Assembly: GCF_947507565.1 (NCBI RefSeq) | Contig: NC_089185.1 | Location: 2,604,001-2,668,000, forward strand | Direction: 5' to 3' | Source: Oscarella lobularis | Lineage: Eukaryota; Porifera; Homoscleromorpha; Homosclerophorida; Oscarellidae | Length of the DNA stretch: 64,000 nucleotides | Translations under genes and position numbers: made by a program | Part shown: positions 21,239-34,385 of the stretch, one piece after another | Numbering within the stretch: the first letter of the stretch is position 1 | How the letters are laid out: each line of letters opens with the position of its first letter | Notes under the pieces: model-generated | Told to the model about the DNA's origin: nothing | What the model saw: only the letters and a program-made list of their open reading frames with translations | Database searches by the model: none

Positions 21239-23836
21239 ATGGACCGAAAAGTGGAGCTAGAAAAGAAAAGAAAGCGGCTCGACGAAATTCGTCGCTCGCG
21301 CGAATTAAAGAAGCAGGAGAAAGAAGCGGAACAGGCAATCAAAGCAAAAGCGAGCCAACGCGATCCTGGAGCGACCGACGAATCAGCGAAAGAGCGAAAA
21401 GACGTACACGATCTCGTCGAATCTCTATTGGGACCCACCACGGGTACAGAAAACCTACCAATAAGTCGTACTTAGCTCGTATTGTCCACCAACTAGCCGT
21501 TCGATCAACAAGTCCCGGATTGCCTCTTGGTGGAGCCGGAGAAGAAGGACGGCCATCGAGCGCCGCCGATCAGTCGACGACAGGCGAAACAGATAAACTC
21601 TCAAAGTCAAGTCCAAAATTCCATTATTGTCGATTTGAACGAACTAGTTTTTGTTTTGAAGGAAAGCGCAGCCTCCACGACTCAGCGTCGCCATATTGGC
21701 AACGACAAATATTCAACCAAAAGTGTGAAAAAATGTAATATATTGCACAATGCCTTCGTTCACTTTTTCTTGTCTCAGGAGACGGTCGTATACGCAAAAG
21801 AAACTCAGACACTCGAAAGCAGCTTCCTTGACGGTACATTCATTCATTTATTTATTAGAGATATGTATTATTAATTTCTCGCCTTCTAGACGAAAGTGAT
21901 CGCGAAGAGGAGACGAAACCGACTCCTCGGCCCGACATCGAAGACGAACCTCTCGGCGTCGTCCTCGACAACGACAAGAAACACGAACGTTAGTTTTTAA
22001 TTAATTTAATTAATTAATTTTATTTATTTATTTATTTTTATTAGCTGCTCCTTCTGTTCCCGAATTGAGCGACGAAGCGAAGATGGAGATAATGAAATCG
22101 GATACGTTTCTTCAGTTCTTCGACAAGACGACGCGCATCGTCGAACGCGCTTTGAGCTACGGCGTCGACGTCACGGAAGACTACGGCGGCGATTCGAACG
22201 AAGACGCCGAAAGGTAGAGAAAAAAAAATTTTTTCTTGCCTAACTTTTTCTCTCGTTTAGCGCCGTCGGAAATTTATCGAAACTTCAAGCGGGCCCCTGT
22301 TTTCTCGACGAGAAGTGGTCGCGTCATCGATCGGTGACGTCGATATCGTGGTCGCAGAACGTGAAGGAGGTCTTCCTCTCGTCTCATAACATGAACGAGG
22401 AGGCGCGATTCGATCCCGATGGTGTCGTTCTCCTATGGAATCTCAAGTACAAATCGACGGCGCCCGAATTCGTGTTTCACTGTCAGGTGGGGAGGAGTCT
22501 AGTAATTCAATTATATATTTTTTCACGTGTTTTGTTTTTTAGTCGGCTGTCATGTCGGCGACGTTTACGAGTTTTCATCCGAAACTCGTCATCGGTGGAA
22601 CGTACTCTGGGCAAATAGTCCTTTGGGATCTGCGTAGTAATAAGCGCACTCCTGTTCAGCGAAGTCCCCTATCGGCGAATGCGCACACTGTATGGTTTGC
22701 TGTTTTGTGTACGAGTCTGATTTATTTTATTTTCTTCATAGCATCCCGTTTATTCTCTGAGTGTCGTCGGCACTCAGAATGCTCACAATTTGATCAGCGT
22801 TTCGACGGACGGGAAAATGTGCTCGTGGAGCGTCGACATGCTGTCTCAACCTCAGGTAAGCGTAACCTTTATTTTGAAATTATTTGTGACGAACCCGCTT
22901 CAGGATAAATTGGAGTTGCAATATCAAACGAAACCAATCGCTTGTCTTTGCATGGATTTTCTACCCGGCGATATTAGGGAATTTCTGGTGGGCAGCGAAG
23001 AGGGAGTCGTGTTTCAGGGAACGCGATTGGGATCGTAAGAATCAAAAATATTAATTAATTAATTAATTAATTAATTATTAATAATGATTTCCTTTTATGC
23101 AGTAAAACGGGAGTTCACAAGCAATACGAAGGACACTGTGCGCCTGTTACGGGGCTTCACATCAATCCCGTTTCTGGCCGGGGAACGGTGTGCACTTGGA
23201 AAGAATTAATTAAACCGTATTGAATTTTTTTCCTGTAGAGCTATAATAATTTATTCTTGACGTCGTCTTTCGATTGGACTGTGAAACTGTGGAGTCAGAA
23301 AATGAAAGTATGTACGCGTCAATGAGACAATGATAATTCGTCTTATTCTCTTTAGATGTCCAAAGCACTGTACTCCTTTGAAGTGTTCTCCGATTACGTC
23401 TACGACGTCAAGTGGTCGCCTCAGCATCCGGGTCTCTTTGCCACTGTCGACGGCATGAATAAGCTCAGCTTGTGGAACCTGATTTCTGACACCGAAGTGG
23501 GCTAATGAAATTCTTATTTGTTTAAATCGATTTTTTTGGTCTCTTTTAGACTCCTATGTGCAGTGAAATCGTCGACAGTCATCTTGCTCCTAATTGTCTT
23601 CATTGGTCTGGTGATGGCCATCACATTGCCGTGGGAGATGCAGATGGCAAAATTCATATGTATAATCTTTCTGAGGTCAGTTCCTCTTTAGTACAGTAGA
23701 GGTCACGTTAAGCAGAGATATGTGTACGCAGAACGCTGCAAATCCGTCGCATCAAGACTTCGATGCTATGAATTATTTGGTGAGGGAAATGGAGGAGAGG
23801 GACGAGCAGCCAGACGAACCCTCTAGCGTAGTTTAG
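21239..23836 (+). CDS. DYNC1I: Cytoplasmic dynein 1 intermediate chain
   Basis: Multi-exon gene starting [19 protein letters not shown], a charged N-terminal coiled coil like that of dynein intermediate chains (p150Glued/NudE binding). A light-chain binding region holds the LC8-type motif KETQTLE (about 21800). It continues [32 protein letters not shown] and then WD40 repeats: [104 protein letters not shown] and [17 protein letters not shown]. Exon examples: 21239-21443, 22045-22213, 22261-22486 and 22543-22689; the last ends at the TAG at 23834-23836. The protein links cargo adaptors and dynactin to the motor. Assignment is secure; the exact exons of the variable N-terminal linker are not. 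Confidence 0.92.
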
Positions 23837-23972
23837 TTCGTTGTTCTTGCTGTTAACAATGTTTCGTTACTGTACATGTATGTATACAACAAGACGGCGG
23901 TGCTTGTCACGACTGTCGCGACTTTGCGGACGCTTGACTAAGTCGCTTAGCGCGCGTGCTTCGAACTGGGAT

Positions 23973-26900
23973 ATGGATGAGAAGAAATCGAAGAGAAAGA
24001 AAGCGGCGAAGGCCACTCCTTTGCCAAAAGGCCAGGTCAGACGGTGGCTAGCCTTCTAGCTTTGCTGGAGCCGCGATCTCGCTCAGATCAGAGGCTGTGG
24101 AGAGATACAGTACCTCCGCACGTTCTCACCTTCTATAGTTGATTGTCACTCGTTTTTGGTCGTTTCTTATAGATGCTCGTCGTTGGGCTCGTGACCTTTT
24201 CTAATTTCTTTGGTCTGCACATGATCTACGTTTTGATAAATACGTTCGATTTTTTTATAGGAATCACCGTAATATTCCCCATGCTGCCCTTCATGACGCA
24301 CGACTTCTTTCCTCATCTGGAAAAGAGCCAGCTTGGTAGGTCATACACATAGAGTAGTCCACTTATACTCTGCTCTCTTCTGATGCCCTCTCGATCGATC
24401 GCAGGCTTTTACGCTGGTTTTCTTGCTAGTTCCTATCACTTCGGCTCCTTCTTGGGCAACATTCTGGTAATATAATAATTATGTATATCTCACTTGATGA
24501 CGTCATCGTGACGTGCGGCTTTCTGATTTAGTGGGGTCGATTGTCGGACAGGTGGGGTCGACGACCCGTCTTTCTCTTCGGTTTGTTTAGTGCGTCTTTC
24601 GCCGTGGCCATGTTCGGTCTGAGGTGATCGGAACGTCCCGGAGCGAGCGTCAGTCTTGACCTTCCTTCTCTAGTGTGAATTTTGCCATGGCTTTGTCGGC
24701 TCGATTTCTATGGGGTCTTCTCGGCGCGAACATGGCAATGGCGAAAACGTATTTATCAGACGTAAGATATACCTTTTAGTGCAAGGCAACTCCTAAAGTG
24801 ATGAAACATCCTCTAGTTGTGTGATGACACTAATCAAGCGAGGGCATTCTCACTGTTAGGAATATGTGCCGGTGTTGGCAGACTCTTTGTGAGTAACCTT
24901 GTCCGAGTTGGCAGCTTTATGTATTCTTGGATTCTTTATAGGCTGTATCTGTTGGCGGATTTTTGAGTCAACCAGCGCAGAAATATTTCATTTTTGAAAA
25001 CCGTTTCTTTTGCCGATTTCCGTATTTTCTGCCGTGTTTAGTTAGCCTGGTGCAAGGCATTGCAGCGTTTGTTGGTAAGGCAAAGTGGATCAATAGCTAA
25101 TTGTACCATATAATGGAATTTTTTTCTTTCGTAGTGGCTTGGTTTTATCTCGTCGAAACAGCTGACGTGAAGGGAAAAAAGGATAGGTGAGAGACCTCTG
25201 AACGATGAGGCAACCTCTATTAATTTTTTTGGAACAGTGCAAGCAAATGGCTGAAATCGGAAGGCGACGAACTCAACGAAAAGGCAACATTTACCAAAGT
25301 CAGCGACGCCTCTTTTATATTCCAATCCAAATTGCCATGACCTTGTCGCGCTTCGATAGAACGACGATGATGACGACGACGACTTGTGCCGCGTCGAGAT
25401 CAACTTGAAGAAGCCGTCGTCACGACGTCCGCGTTTTTCTCTCTGTCAGAGTTGCACCAGTGCAAACGATCAGTTGGACTACGAAACAATTGCAGAGGTC
25501 GGTATTGCGGCTGACGACGTCGAAGACGACGACGTCGACGCTAGGCGACGGCGGCGGCGACGCAGCAGCGTTGTTCAAGCTTTGGGTGCACATACCATAG
25601 GAGATGTATATCCTTTTCTTTTTCTTAGTCTACGTTTTCTCCGTAGACTTTTCTGCGACCAAAATGAAATTATGTTGCAAGGACGTTTGGGACGTTATCA
25701 AGCTTCTGAAGAACAAGGCGATCGGTCTTGTGATTCTTGAATTTTGCGTTTTCACTTTCGTGAGCTCGATCTCCATGGAAGTGAGATTCTAGACCGATAT
25801 TCTTTCTTGAAATTCTTAGAAATTCTGTTTAGATTGTGTCGTTGCTACTGGTAACGGATGGAGATCACGGAGGCTATTGCTTCAGTTCGAGTCAAATTTC
25901 CATTCCCATCACGGCAGTGGCTGTGATACAAATAATCTTTCAGGTATGTTTACTCTGAGATTACGTTATCGTTTCATTTTACTTTCCTCGCAGCTGCTTG
26001 TCTATCATCGCATAGTAGGGTGGTTGAAATTTCGAAAAACTGCTATGCTAGGCATTATCGTTTTCGGCGCGGGATCGATCATGATGCCGTTTCTAGTCCA
26101 AATGACCGGCCCCATTCGATACCCAAACGCCACTCTGAGTAACACCAACGTCGCCTATGGCAACTCGCCCAACTTCACAAACAATTCGACCTCTCTTTTC
26201 AATTTTACGACGACGACAACTCCGACGTCGTCATTCGTTTATCCCTCTGCCAATTCGTCGTCGCCTCATTTTTCATGTCTCCAATACGGCTATTCGTGGT
26301 ATAATTCGACGATTGACGAGGACGACGAGAACGTCGGCAATTCGTCGATCGCCAGGCAATGTCACGTCGTCATCGACGGAAAGTTGCACACGTCGACGCC
26401 GACGAGTCACGTGCGTATCGAAATCTGGATAGCTGTCACCGTCTTCGCTGCTCTCCTTTATTTGGGAAGGTGAAATTGTAGCTACTAATTAGCGTATCAT
26501 TTCGATATTGGCATGGTTTAGATCGGTTGGATTTACGTCAATCAATGTATTAGTATGTAATTCTGCTAAGGTAGGTCACTGATTGGCAGAGTCTAAATTA
26601 TTAATTAATTAATTAATTAGCGCTCTATCCGCGGGTCGGTGACGGGCTTAAACCAGTCTGCGGCATCTATTGCTCGAATGATTGGGCCTTCGCTTGGATC
26701 CTACTTGTTTGCTTGGAGCGAATCTAACGGTGAGGATTTCACTTTGAATAGGGACGTTTATTATTTAGTGACTACTGCGCATTCTTTAGGCTATGGCTAT
26801 CCGCTCAATTATCACTTTGTGTTCGGCTTTACGTCTTCTGTCTGCGTTATAGCCATTGTCATTGGATGCCTTTTACCCGAGAGCACGTCAGAACGGATAA

Positions 26901-27082
26901 AAGAGGAGCACAAGGAAGAGGCACCAGGTAGGAATAGTGGCAGTAGTGATAAAGACGCTGCAGAGAATCAAGAGAGAACTCCAGCCAAAATTACTAGTGA
27001 CGACGCGGCCAAGCTGCTAGACGGCATGGAAATGAGTCAGCCTGAAATTTCCGAGACGGAACAACGTGAAAGCACGGCATAG
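23973..27082 (+). CDS. Major facilitator superfamily transporter (ZIFL-like)
   Basis: Many short exons. The first encodes a lysine-rich cytosolic start (MDEKKSKRKKAAKATP). It then has TM1 (LVVGLVTFSNFFGLHMIYVLI), GITVIFPMLPFMTHDFF, GFYAGFLASSYHFGSFLGN and the MFS motif A, WGRLSDRWGRRPVFLFG. ARFLWGLLGANMAMAKTYLSD follows, then an acidic/basic intracellular loop with an Arg run, and six C-terminal helices ending GLNQSAASIARMIGPSLGSYLF and VCVIAIVIGCLLPES. Within the second half a Ser/Thr/Asn-rich extracellular loop (about 26115-26350) carries at least seven N-x-S/T sites. The pattern resembles the ZIFL1/YCR023c-type MFS group of plants and fungi. The substrate is unknown. The 3' UTR has AATAAA at about 27368. 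Confidence 0.82.
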
Positions 27083-27535
27083 GTCGGGCTTTTTTAGAAA
27101 AATATTTTCGTACGCTCGCACACACGCCCAGAGTCTTTTTGATTTGCCTCGCGCATGATGCAAGGCCTTGTGTGACTGCGTGGAGATGAAGCGGAAAAGA
27201 CTGACGCTCTAATGTACATATGTGTAAGACGTTATGAAACTGCGTTTCACTACTACCTGTGGTACATCTAACTAAAGATCAAATGACACCGTGACTGTGG
27301 ACATCCGATTATCCGTCTTTTCTGACGCATTGCCTATGAAGTCAATATGAAAAATGAGATGGGTATAAATAAAGGGACAGACAGACAGACAGACTACTCT
27401 ACACGTTCGGTCACTAAAATTGCATTTGACCCGCCGTTATGCGAGCTTGCAAATTGTCAGCCCGCACAATTGCGGCGGGAGGCTGGAAAATAGACCAAAA
27501 TAAGATAATACAAGCACAGACAAACAACGAACTCT
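27083..27535. other. Tail-to-tail spacer
   Basis: 3' flanks of the MFS gene (plus) and the death-domain gene (minus). Contains AATAAA at about 27368 and a GACA tetranucleotide run at about 27376-27394. No gene. Confidence 0.6.
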
Positions 27536-28761
27536 TCAGTTAGGGTAGTTAAAGATTTCTTTGGCAGCTGCATACAGATCGTTTTCTATGAGAGCTTCGC
27601 ATAGAATTTTGACCGATGCGTCTTTGCTGCTTTTCTTCCAATGGTATAGTATTTTATACGCCTGCTCCCTAACATTTCCTTTTTCATCTTCTGTAACTTC
27701 ACTGATCTTGTCTTCATCAACTTTGAGGCTCCTAGCAACGAACTTCCATTCACGAGTGATTCTTCGTGATACTTTAATGAGTTCTTCCGTATTCGGAACT
27801 TGGCTCAGGTTATCACCTGAAAGAATAGATGTAATTTAGAAGGGTTTTCGTGGAAAAGTACCTGCACCCTGTCTAAGACTCGGAGACTCCGTCTCATCAT
27901 CCGTCTCATCAAAAAATTCTTCCTCTTCACTAGGCCGAGACATTTGGTTTGACTAAAAGGACTAGGTAAATCAATGGCGACAGTTATTAGTAGTACATAT
28001 TACAGTTAACTCAAATAGACTTCAGATGAAAAACTCACTTGTAAATATACTCTTGCACATTGAAAAAAGCAACGAATGGAACTTCTGACACAGCACCAGA
28101 GTCGACGAGCACACTCAAACATAATATCAATAATCAGTGGCAATTCGTCCATTTCCTTTAGCTTTGCAAAGGCATATATGTACATGCACTTCCTGTTTAT
28201 AACTTGCGAAGACAAACCTCAATGCCCAATTTGCTTTGAAGAACCTTCCACTGCTTTTCATTCATTGCAGTCTTTACCGTCAAAAGGCTGCTATTGAATC
28301 GCTCAAGGCCTTGCTGCGGCCCTACGATCCACAAGTCTTCAATTTCTCTGTCATGAATTTTGTGGCTCCCTATGTCACGTTTCCAATTGAAAATTATGAT
28401 CACTGCAAGGCAAAGTCTTCTAGTTTAATTAATTAATTAATTAATCTTTTTCTAGTAAATAACCAATTGCTGTGTTTCTTCTTTGTACATAGTTCAGTTG
28501 ATCATAAAAGCTGTTATAAGAGTCGTCTTCGTCATAAATTGAGATGCGTTCTTGCATGGATATGACGAAGACAAACTTTGAGTTGTCTTCGAACGAGGCT
28601 CTGAGTACCTCGTCCTTGAGCATTGGACAGAAGGTCACTTTTTCTTTGGAGTTAATCCTTTCTTCGAAAAGGCGAACAGAAGAGCGGATGAGATTCTCGT
28701 ATTTTCCTACGACGTAAACTAAAACAGAGTCGTCTCTGCCGTCTGTTTTTCGATGCTCCAT
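27536..28761 (-). CDS. TIR-like plus death-domain adaptor protein
   Basis: Five-exon model with matching phases: 28761-28464, 28402-28218, 28161-28039, 27952-27862 and 27816-27536; 978 nt, 325 aa. The N-terminal 150 residues alternate strands and helices like a TIR/SEFIR fold (VLVYVVGK, LIRSSVRLFEERI, KVTFCPML, KFVFVISMQ, IVIIIFNW), but I see no diagnostic TIR box. An acidic linker (SRPSEEEEFFDETDDETE) leads to a C-terminal death domain (ITREWKFVARSLKVDEDKIS...QAYKILYHWKKSS...LIENDLYAAAKEIF). The first donor (G/GTTATT) is weak. MyD88 has the reverse order, death domain then TIR. The gene is divergent from EIF2D across 150 bp. Confidence 0.6.
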
Positions 28762-28911
28762 AATGCTGCCGAGAACGGCTAAATGCCCGGCCACGGACTG
28801 GCACGGTAGAAGGCACCCGTGGGTAAATAAATCTGATACTGATACTGATACGGGTCGTCTTCACTCGTCCACTCCGGCTCCGTACTCCAAGTCGCCTCCA
28901 ACAATCAGAGC

Positions 28912-31467
28912 ATGTTTCGCAAACCCTTCCGAGTCAAGTCGAACGTCGCCGTGAAGTCTTCGGAGCGGTGAGCTGCTCAAGCATCGTCAGAATATGTTTC
29001 ATAGCTCAATACGCAGACGAAACCTTCGTACCGAAGTCGCGCGACGATTTTCGTCCGTAACCGAAGCATTTCTCGACGAGCTTTTACCGAAGGACGACGA
29101 TGTTCACGCTCTTCGTCTTGTTCTGCACAACGACGAGACGTGTTGCGTCTACTCGACTCGCGGCCTTCCAGTCTTTTTCGAACGTGCGAGCAAAAGTGGC
29201 GAGCGAAATATTTTTCCCACAGGTAACCAGACTCTAATTAATTAATTAATTAATTAATTTTTACTGGACAATTCGCTACAACAGTGTATACTCTGTGGAA
29301 GAACCCTGATATTATTAATTGCTTTGTAACGTCGCCTTTTGTTTTGACCAAGCTTCAAGGTGGAGCAGGTACATGGGGTATAGAAAGCTGTGTCTTCAGG
29401 TTTAGCTTTGACGTTGTTTATCTGCATTAGATCTTATGTTTCCTGGTGTTATTAATATCGACGAGTTGGGCGACTTTGCCAAGGGCCAAGTGGTTTCCGT
29501 ATCTGTTTTTGGAAATAGGTAAAAAGTCGTGCACGTTGTAAATCTATGTGTTTTTATGATGTGGTCGTGTAAGAGCGCCTGTTGGCGTGGGCGTGACGGC
29601 GTCGAGCTCTGACGAAGTCGCTCGTAACGGACCAACAGGAAAAGGCGTTCTAATGCATCACGTCTACGAAGACTTTCTATGGTATGAAATAAATAAATGT
29701 ATTGCTTCAATTAAAGTATTTGATGTTTTTTGCGTTATGCAATCCCTAGGGAATTAGGAAATAGAGATATCCTGCCTCTCATACCTCATGCAAAAAACGA
29801 AAGTGTAGCGGAAGAAGTGGAAGGGGAAGAAGAGGACGATGACCAACCCGTCGCCGCAGCAACGGTTACAGAAGAACCTGAAATGGAAACGAGTCGACAG
29901 ACGTTGCCTGATGTTGATGATATGGACAGTCTTCTGGTCTGGTGTCTTCTATGCGCCTTGAAAAAATGCATTAAGAAAGACGAATTGCCTCTGCTGACGA
30001 GTACGTTCTATAGGAAGCACATGCAGTCTTGCTGGTAAGGACAAAGACAGGATGACGTAACCTAATGTACATTAATTAATTAAATACAGTCCCCTCGGCG
30101 CATCCTTGGATGTGAAAAAATCCAAATATAAAAAGGTATGACTCATCGTTTCGCAAGTTTCAGTTCGACGAGTCTTCTTCGTAGATTTCAAATTTATTGA
30201 AAGACGTTGAAGATCAAGGCCTGCTTTCCGTAAGCGAACAGTCGAAAGGCGTCGACGCAATCGTCTCCGTCAATTGGAAACATTCCCTGTACTATACCAA
30301 GAAACAAATAACTCTTTACCTGTACGATTTCTTATAGAATCAAGTCGTTTAGCGTGCCGTCTCAAAATGCGACCGAATCGTCCGAGCTCGTCAAAAAGGT
30401 CCGCTTGTGTGAGAAGAATACGAACGCTCATTGCTTATAGACACGTTTATGACGTAGGAGTCCGTTGGTCCATTGGTCGAAGAATTGTGGATGCCCTCGT
30501 CGGCAACTCTTCCCTTATTCAAAAGCTCTGGAATAGCGTTAGGACGACCCATCCATACGTTGAATTGCAACGTGCACATTCGCTTTTTGTGTGCAGTAAG
30601 GGAACGACGCTGACGGTCGCCGAAGTGAGAAAAGTCGTAACTGATTACGTGAGAAGCAACGACTTGGTTCAACCCGGCAATAAAAGGTATGGATTAATTA
30701 AAATAGTCGTTTCAGTGCGCTGGCATTGTCTCTTCTAGTTTCATTGTACTCGATCCTATACTCTCTGACGCCGTGGCTGTGAGGGGCACTCCGCACGCTC
30801 AACGGCTTCGATGGGACGAAGTGATGCAAAGGTAATAATAGTTACGTTGTTGTATCTCATTCTAAGAGATGACGTAGGATTGTGCAGAAGATGTCGCCCT
30901 GCCACAGGATCACTCTTTGTGGAAGAACTCCTGTTCTAAGGCAAATATGAAGTCGATTATCAGTGACTACGTTTTGACTTTGGGCGCATTCGTTCATAGA
31001 AAGGGAGCTGTGGAAAAAATTTCCGTGTCAACGGCAATCAGGACGGGAAATAAAAAAGTACCTGATTTCCTGGAAAATAATTTATTTATTTATTTACGTA
31101 TTTATTTATCATGATTTCTTATTTTCAGGTTACCTTGATTCGTGGATTGGAGCTATTTGGCGTTGATCTGCGTGAATTTAGTCAGGTGATGCAAAAGAAG
31201 GCTGCATCTAGCACATCAGGTAAAAATATAGAAAGGCTATTTAGCTTAATTATCTCTCCCCTAGTCGGCGAAAGAGCAGACTCTAAGGGAGCTGAAGTAT
31301 TGGTTCAGGGAACATTTGTAAAGCAGGTCTGCGCTCTACTAGCCGGTATTGATTTGTACATATTGATGACCGCTTCAATAAACACGTCTCTCATCTATGC
31401 AGATCGCTATAATATTCCTTCAAAGTGGATCGAAATTAAAGACAAGCCGGCAAAGAAGAGCAAATGA
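28912..31467 (+). CDS. EIF2D: Eukaryotic translation initiation factor 2D
   Basis: Start MFRKPFRVKSNVAVKSSE matches the conserved eIF2D N-terminus. Many short exons follow with TVYTLWKNPDIINCF, LTKLQGGADLMFPGV and a PUA-like part (GQVVSVSVFGNRAPVGVGV). An acidic linker leads to an SWIB/MDM2-type region (LPLLTSTFYRKHMQSC...LDVKKSKYKKLSKFL...SKGVDAIVSVNWKH), then TVAEVRKVVTDYVRSNDLVQPGNK. The C-terminal SUI1/eIF1-like domain contains VTLIRGLELFGVDLREFSQVMQKKAASST and ends KDKPAKKSK. eIF2D delivers tRNA to ribosomes without eIF2-GTP and helps recycle 40S post-termination complexes. A TTAAT run lies in the intron after 29222. Confidence 0.93.
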
Positions 31468-31700
31468 TTTTTCTATAAGCAATAAATAAATAAATAAATT
31501 ATGTTTCTACAACCAAAGCGCTGGTACGTCACCACTGGGGGTCCCATTTGCACTGTGGTAAAGTCGGTATGGGCCAATGCAACGAATGCATGGACGAAAT
31601 TAATAGGTCACGTGATATTTTATCATTAGTCTTTTCCGACCACATTCGGGAGTTTTTTCTGTATACGCCCCACAGCACGTTCTTGGCTTCTCCCCAACTC

Positions 31701-34385
31701 ATGGCCGGATCGGTTGAACTGAGTAGCGGCGTCGCTCGTCGGCTCGCCGACGAATCGACTCCACGAATGCCCGTAGCCCTGTCGAGAACGCTCTCCGTTC
31801 CTCGCTGGGCGTGGGATCGAGCGCGTTTGGAATCGCCGTCGACGACGGCGGCGTCCGACAGCGACGAAGACGGCGGAACGGACCCCGATTCGCTACTGGG
31901 AAGCGCTCGACGCATATGGCGACGGAGACGACGCGAACGCCGACTCGCCCAACGTTCGGCGGTCAACTTCCGGACCTCCAGAGAGGTTTGAGCCTTCGAG
32001 GGGGGCGAGGGGGCGGGGCAACGAGCGCGATGATTGGCTGGCGTCTTCGTGCAGCTACGACGAGCATTTCGCTCCGCTGTTCTTGCCGTCATTTGCATGC
32101 GTCGACTGTCGAAGAGTTTGCTTCAACGGCACTACGAGAAAAGGTGGCGAAACGTCGTCGACGAGTTCGTTTTTTTCTTCGATTGGCGTTTCTTTTAGCG
32201 CGCAAGCGACAATCGCCGATCTATTGGCCGAGCGCAAAGTGAAAATTCAACGCGGCGGACACGTCTTCGATCCGGACGCGTACAAATCGCGCGCCACTGC
32301 CTCACTGGGCGGCGCGACGCCGGCGAAGGTTCCGTGCACTATCCGGGTCTCCGAAACTCATTGTCCTCGTGACAGATTATTTCTCTCTCAACGTCGGCGA
32401 AACGCTTTCTGCGACAGCTTCCTCACTTGCGAAAGGACGAACACGTCCAATCGGTCAGTGATAGATGTACATATCGATGAAAACCCTTCGCGATGCCGTC
32501 TTTCAAGGTTCTACACGAACTTCGAAGCTACGAATCGTTCTCTACGTATCCCATCGACGTCCAGACGAACATCGCTTTGTGCGGTTGGTTCGAAGAGTGA
32601 GTGAGAGTCATCGCCGCGCAATGGGGGCCCCCCTCTCACGAAGATTTTTCTTAGATTTGGTCCATTGAGGGTCCTCGTTCGTCAAGGTCACGTTCCCGTC
32701 AATTTCTATTTTTTAATTAAAGGATCGGGTAAATGACGTTTTTTATTGCTATTCTCTGAATTAATTATTTTCTTTTTTAGTGGGGGTGAGTCATGTCAAT
32801 GATGACGACAACGACGATACGCCGGAATCGAATCACTTAATATTAGGAAACGGCAATATTTTGTATCCTGGTAGCCAATTCGGGGTAAACGCATCTTCTG
32901 AGACTTAGTCCAGTGTACTCTTCAATAGTCTACCCATAGGAGCAGGATATTTTGGAGAGAAAACGTCGATCGGAAACGATCGTCACGAAAGAGCACGTGC
33001 AAGTGCTGACAGTAAATCGACAGGTTGGCCTTAGAACGAGCAAGTGGATTAGAATTATGGACATTTTTGTTGGACAGGTTCTGTGCCGTTTCAGAGAGAG
33101 CGGTCATAGTCACGTCGAGTTCATAAGGCGAGACAGAGACGCATTACAATGGATCAATATTTTTTAAATTAAATTAAATTGCATTTTTTCTCTAGGCACA
33201 TGAGAGCGTTTCGTCAATGGCCAATCGACTTATTCTTGGCGTATCCTTCAAAATGCGAGCTAAACTATTTCCGGTGAGATTCTAATATTTGTTTATTTTA
33301 TTTATTTATTTAAAGTCGATCTTGCTTTTCAGAAGAGGAGCCGTTATCGTTAAAAGTAGTCGACTATCGGACACCGTTTACATAGTAAAATCTGTAAGAC
33401 GGATAAAAGGGGGGGTCTACGCATAGAGAAACGCTCGTGCTTTCTAATTAATATAGGGCTCGTGTGACGTCGTGAAAAAACTTAGCTTCAACCAATCGGC
33501 AGTCGTAAATCGTATGAACGATTTCAAGAGAAATCAGAGAAAGCTTTCCCTACCGTGCCTGGGAATGGACAAAAGCAGACGCAGTACGTGTCCCTAATAT
33601 ATATATAAGTATATATATATATATACTACATTGCACACCGCCTTTGCAGACAGCGTCAGTGTCGGCGTCGAAACCACGTCTTCGTCGCCGGAAAATCCCC
33701 TAAGAAACTCGACGGGCTCGCTTCGAGATCAATTGGCGTTGAGACGAAAAAGCGAAGCTAACGTTGCCAATGTGCGTGTATTGGCATACCTATATTTCTA
33801 TGCTGTTTCTAATTTGGGGTTTTACGCCAGGTCGTCAAATTGTCGTCCGTCTCCGCGACGTCGATTCAATTGAGGTCGAGATCGTCGTACAGCTTGGGCG
33901 CGGCGGTCGTATCGGCGCCTTCGTCGAGAAGAGAAGGCGAGCACGTTCGTCTCGACACCTTGAAGCCGAGGGACATTTTTGTAAGCTTTTGGGGGATAAG
34001 TCCGGAAGGTCGCATGTAAGAAGTGGTATCTAGGGTTTGGCTAGTCGTAATCAAACGGAGTGCAGTTTGGTAAGGAAAAATCGAGTTGTTCGATTCGAAT
34101 GATTTCTCAAGGCGTTGTTGCCTCTGTACGCAGGTCAGTAACGGTGCCGAATGCATTTTGATACCTCGAAAGTTTCTTCTCGAACATGCGTCGACGTTTG
34201 CACGACAGGATCTCGAACTTGCCGTGAGTACACGTCTCCGGCTGCTTGCGTCTTTAATTAAAATTGATTTATTCTTTCAGACGAAATTGTATCCCACGGA
34301 CGGCGAATTGGACGTCAAGCTGAAGGATAGTCTGCAATGGGAAAAGTACAAAAGCAAGACTGTTCGCTCGTTTTTAGAGACGTAG
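31701..34385 (+). CDS. CNBD2: Cyclic nucleotide-binding domain protein, CNBD2-like
   Basis: Start ATG at 31701 (MAGSVELSSGVARR). The first exon has an Arg-rich stretch (RRIWRRRRRERRLAQR). Later exons give two cyclic nucleotide-binding folds. The first has FGPLRVLVRQGHVPVNFYFLIKG (about 32656-32730). The second has ELNYFRRGAVIVKSSRLSDTVYIVKSGSCDVVKKL (about 33258-33490), where the phosphate-binding cassette itself is degenerate. The C-terminus (GAECILIPRKFLLEH, then TKLYPTDGELDVKLKDSLQWEKYK) resembles animal CNBD2, which is associated with sperm function. The last stop is at 34383-34385. A coding-looking stretch at 34620-34801 could be an alternative 3' exon. Exon borders around 32150-32650 and 33780-34000 are uncertain. 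Confidence 0.75.
33597..33628. repeat. (TA)n microsatellite
   Basis: AT dinucleotide run inside a CNBD2-like intron, interrupted once by AAG. Confidence 0.9.
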
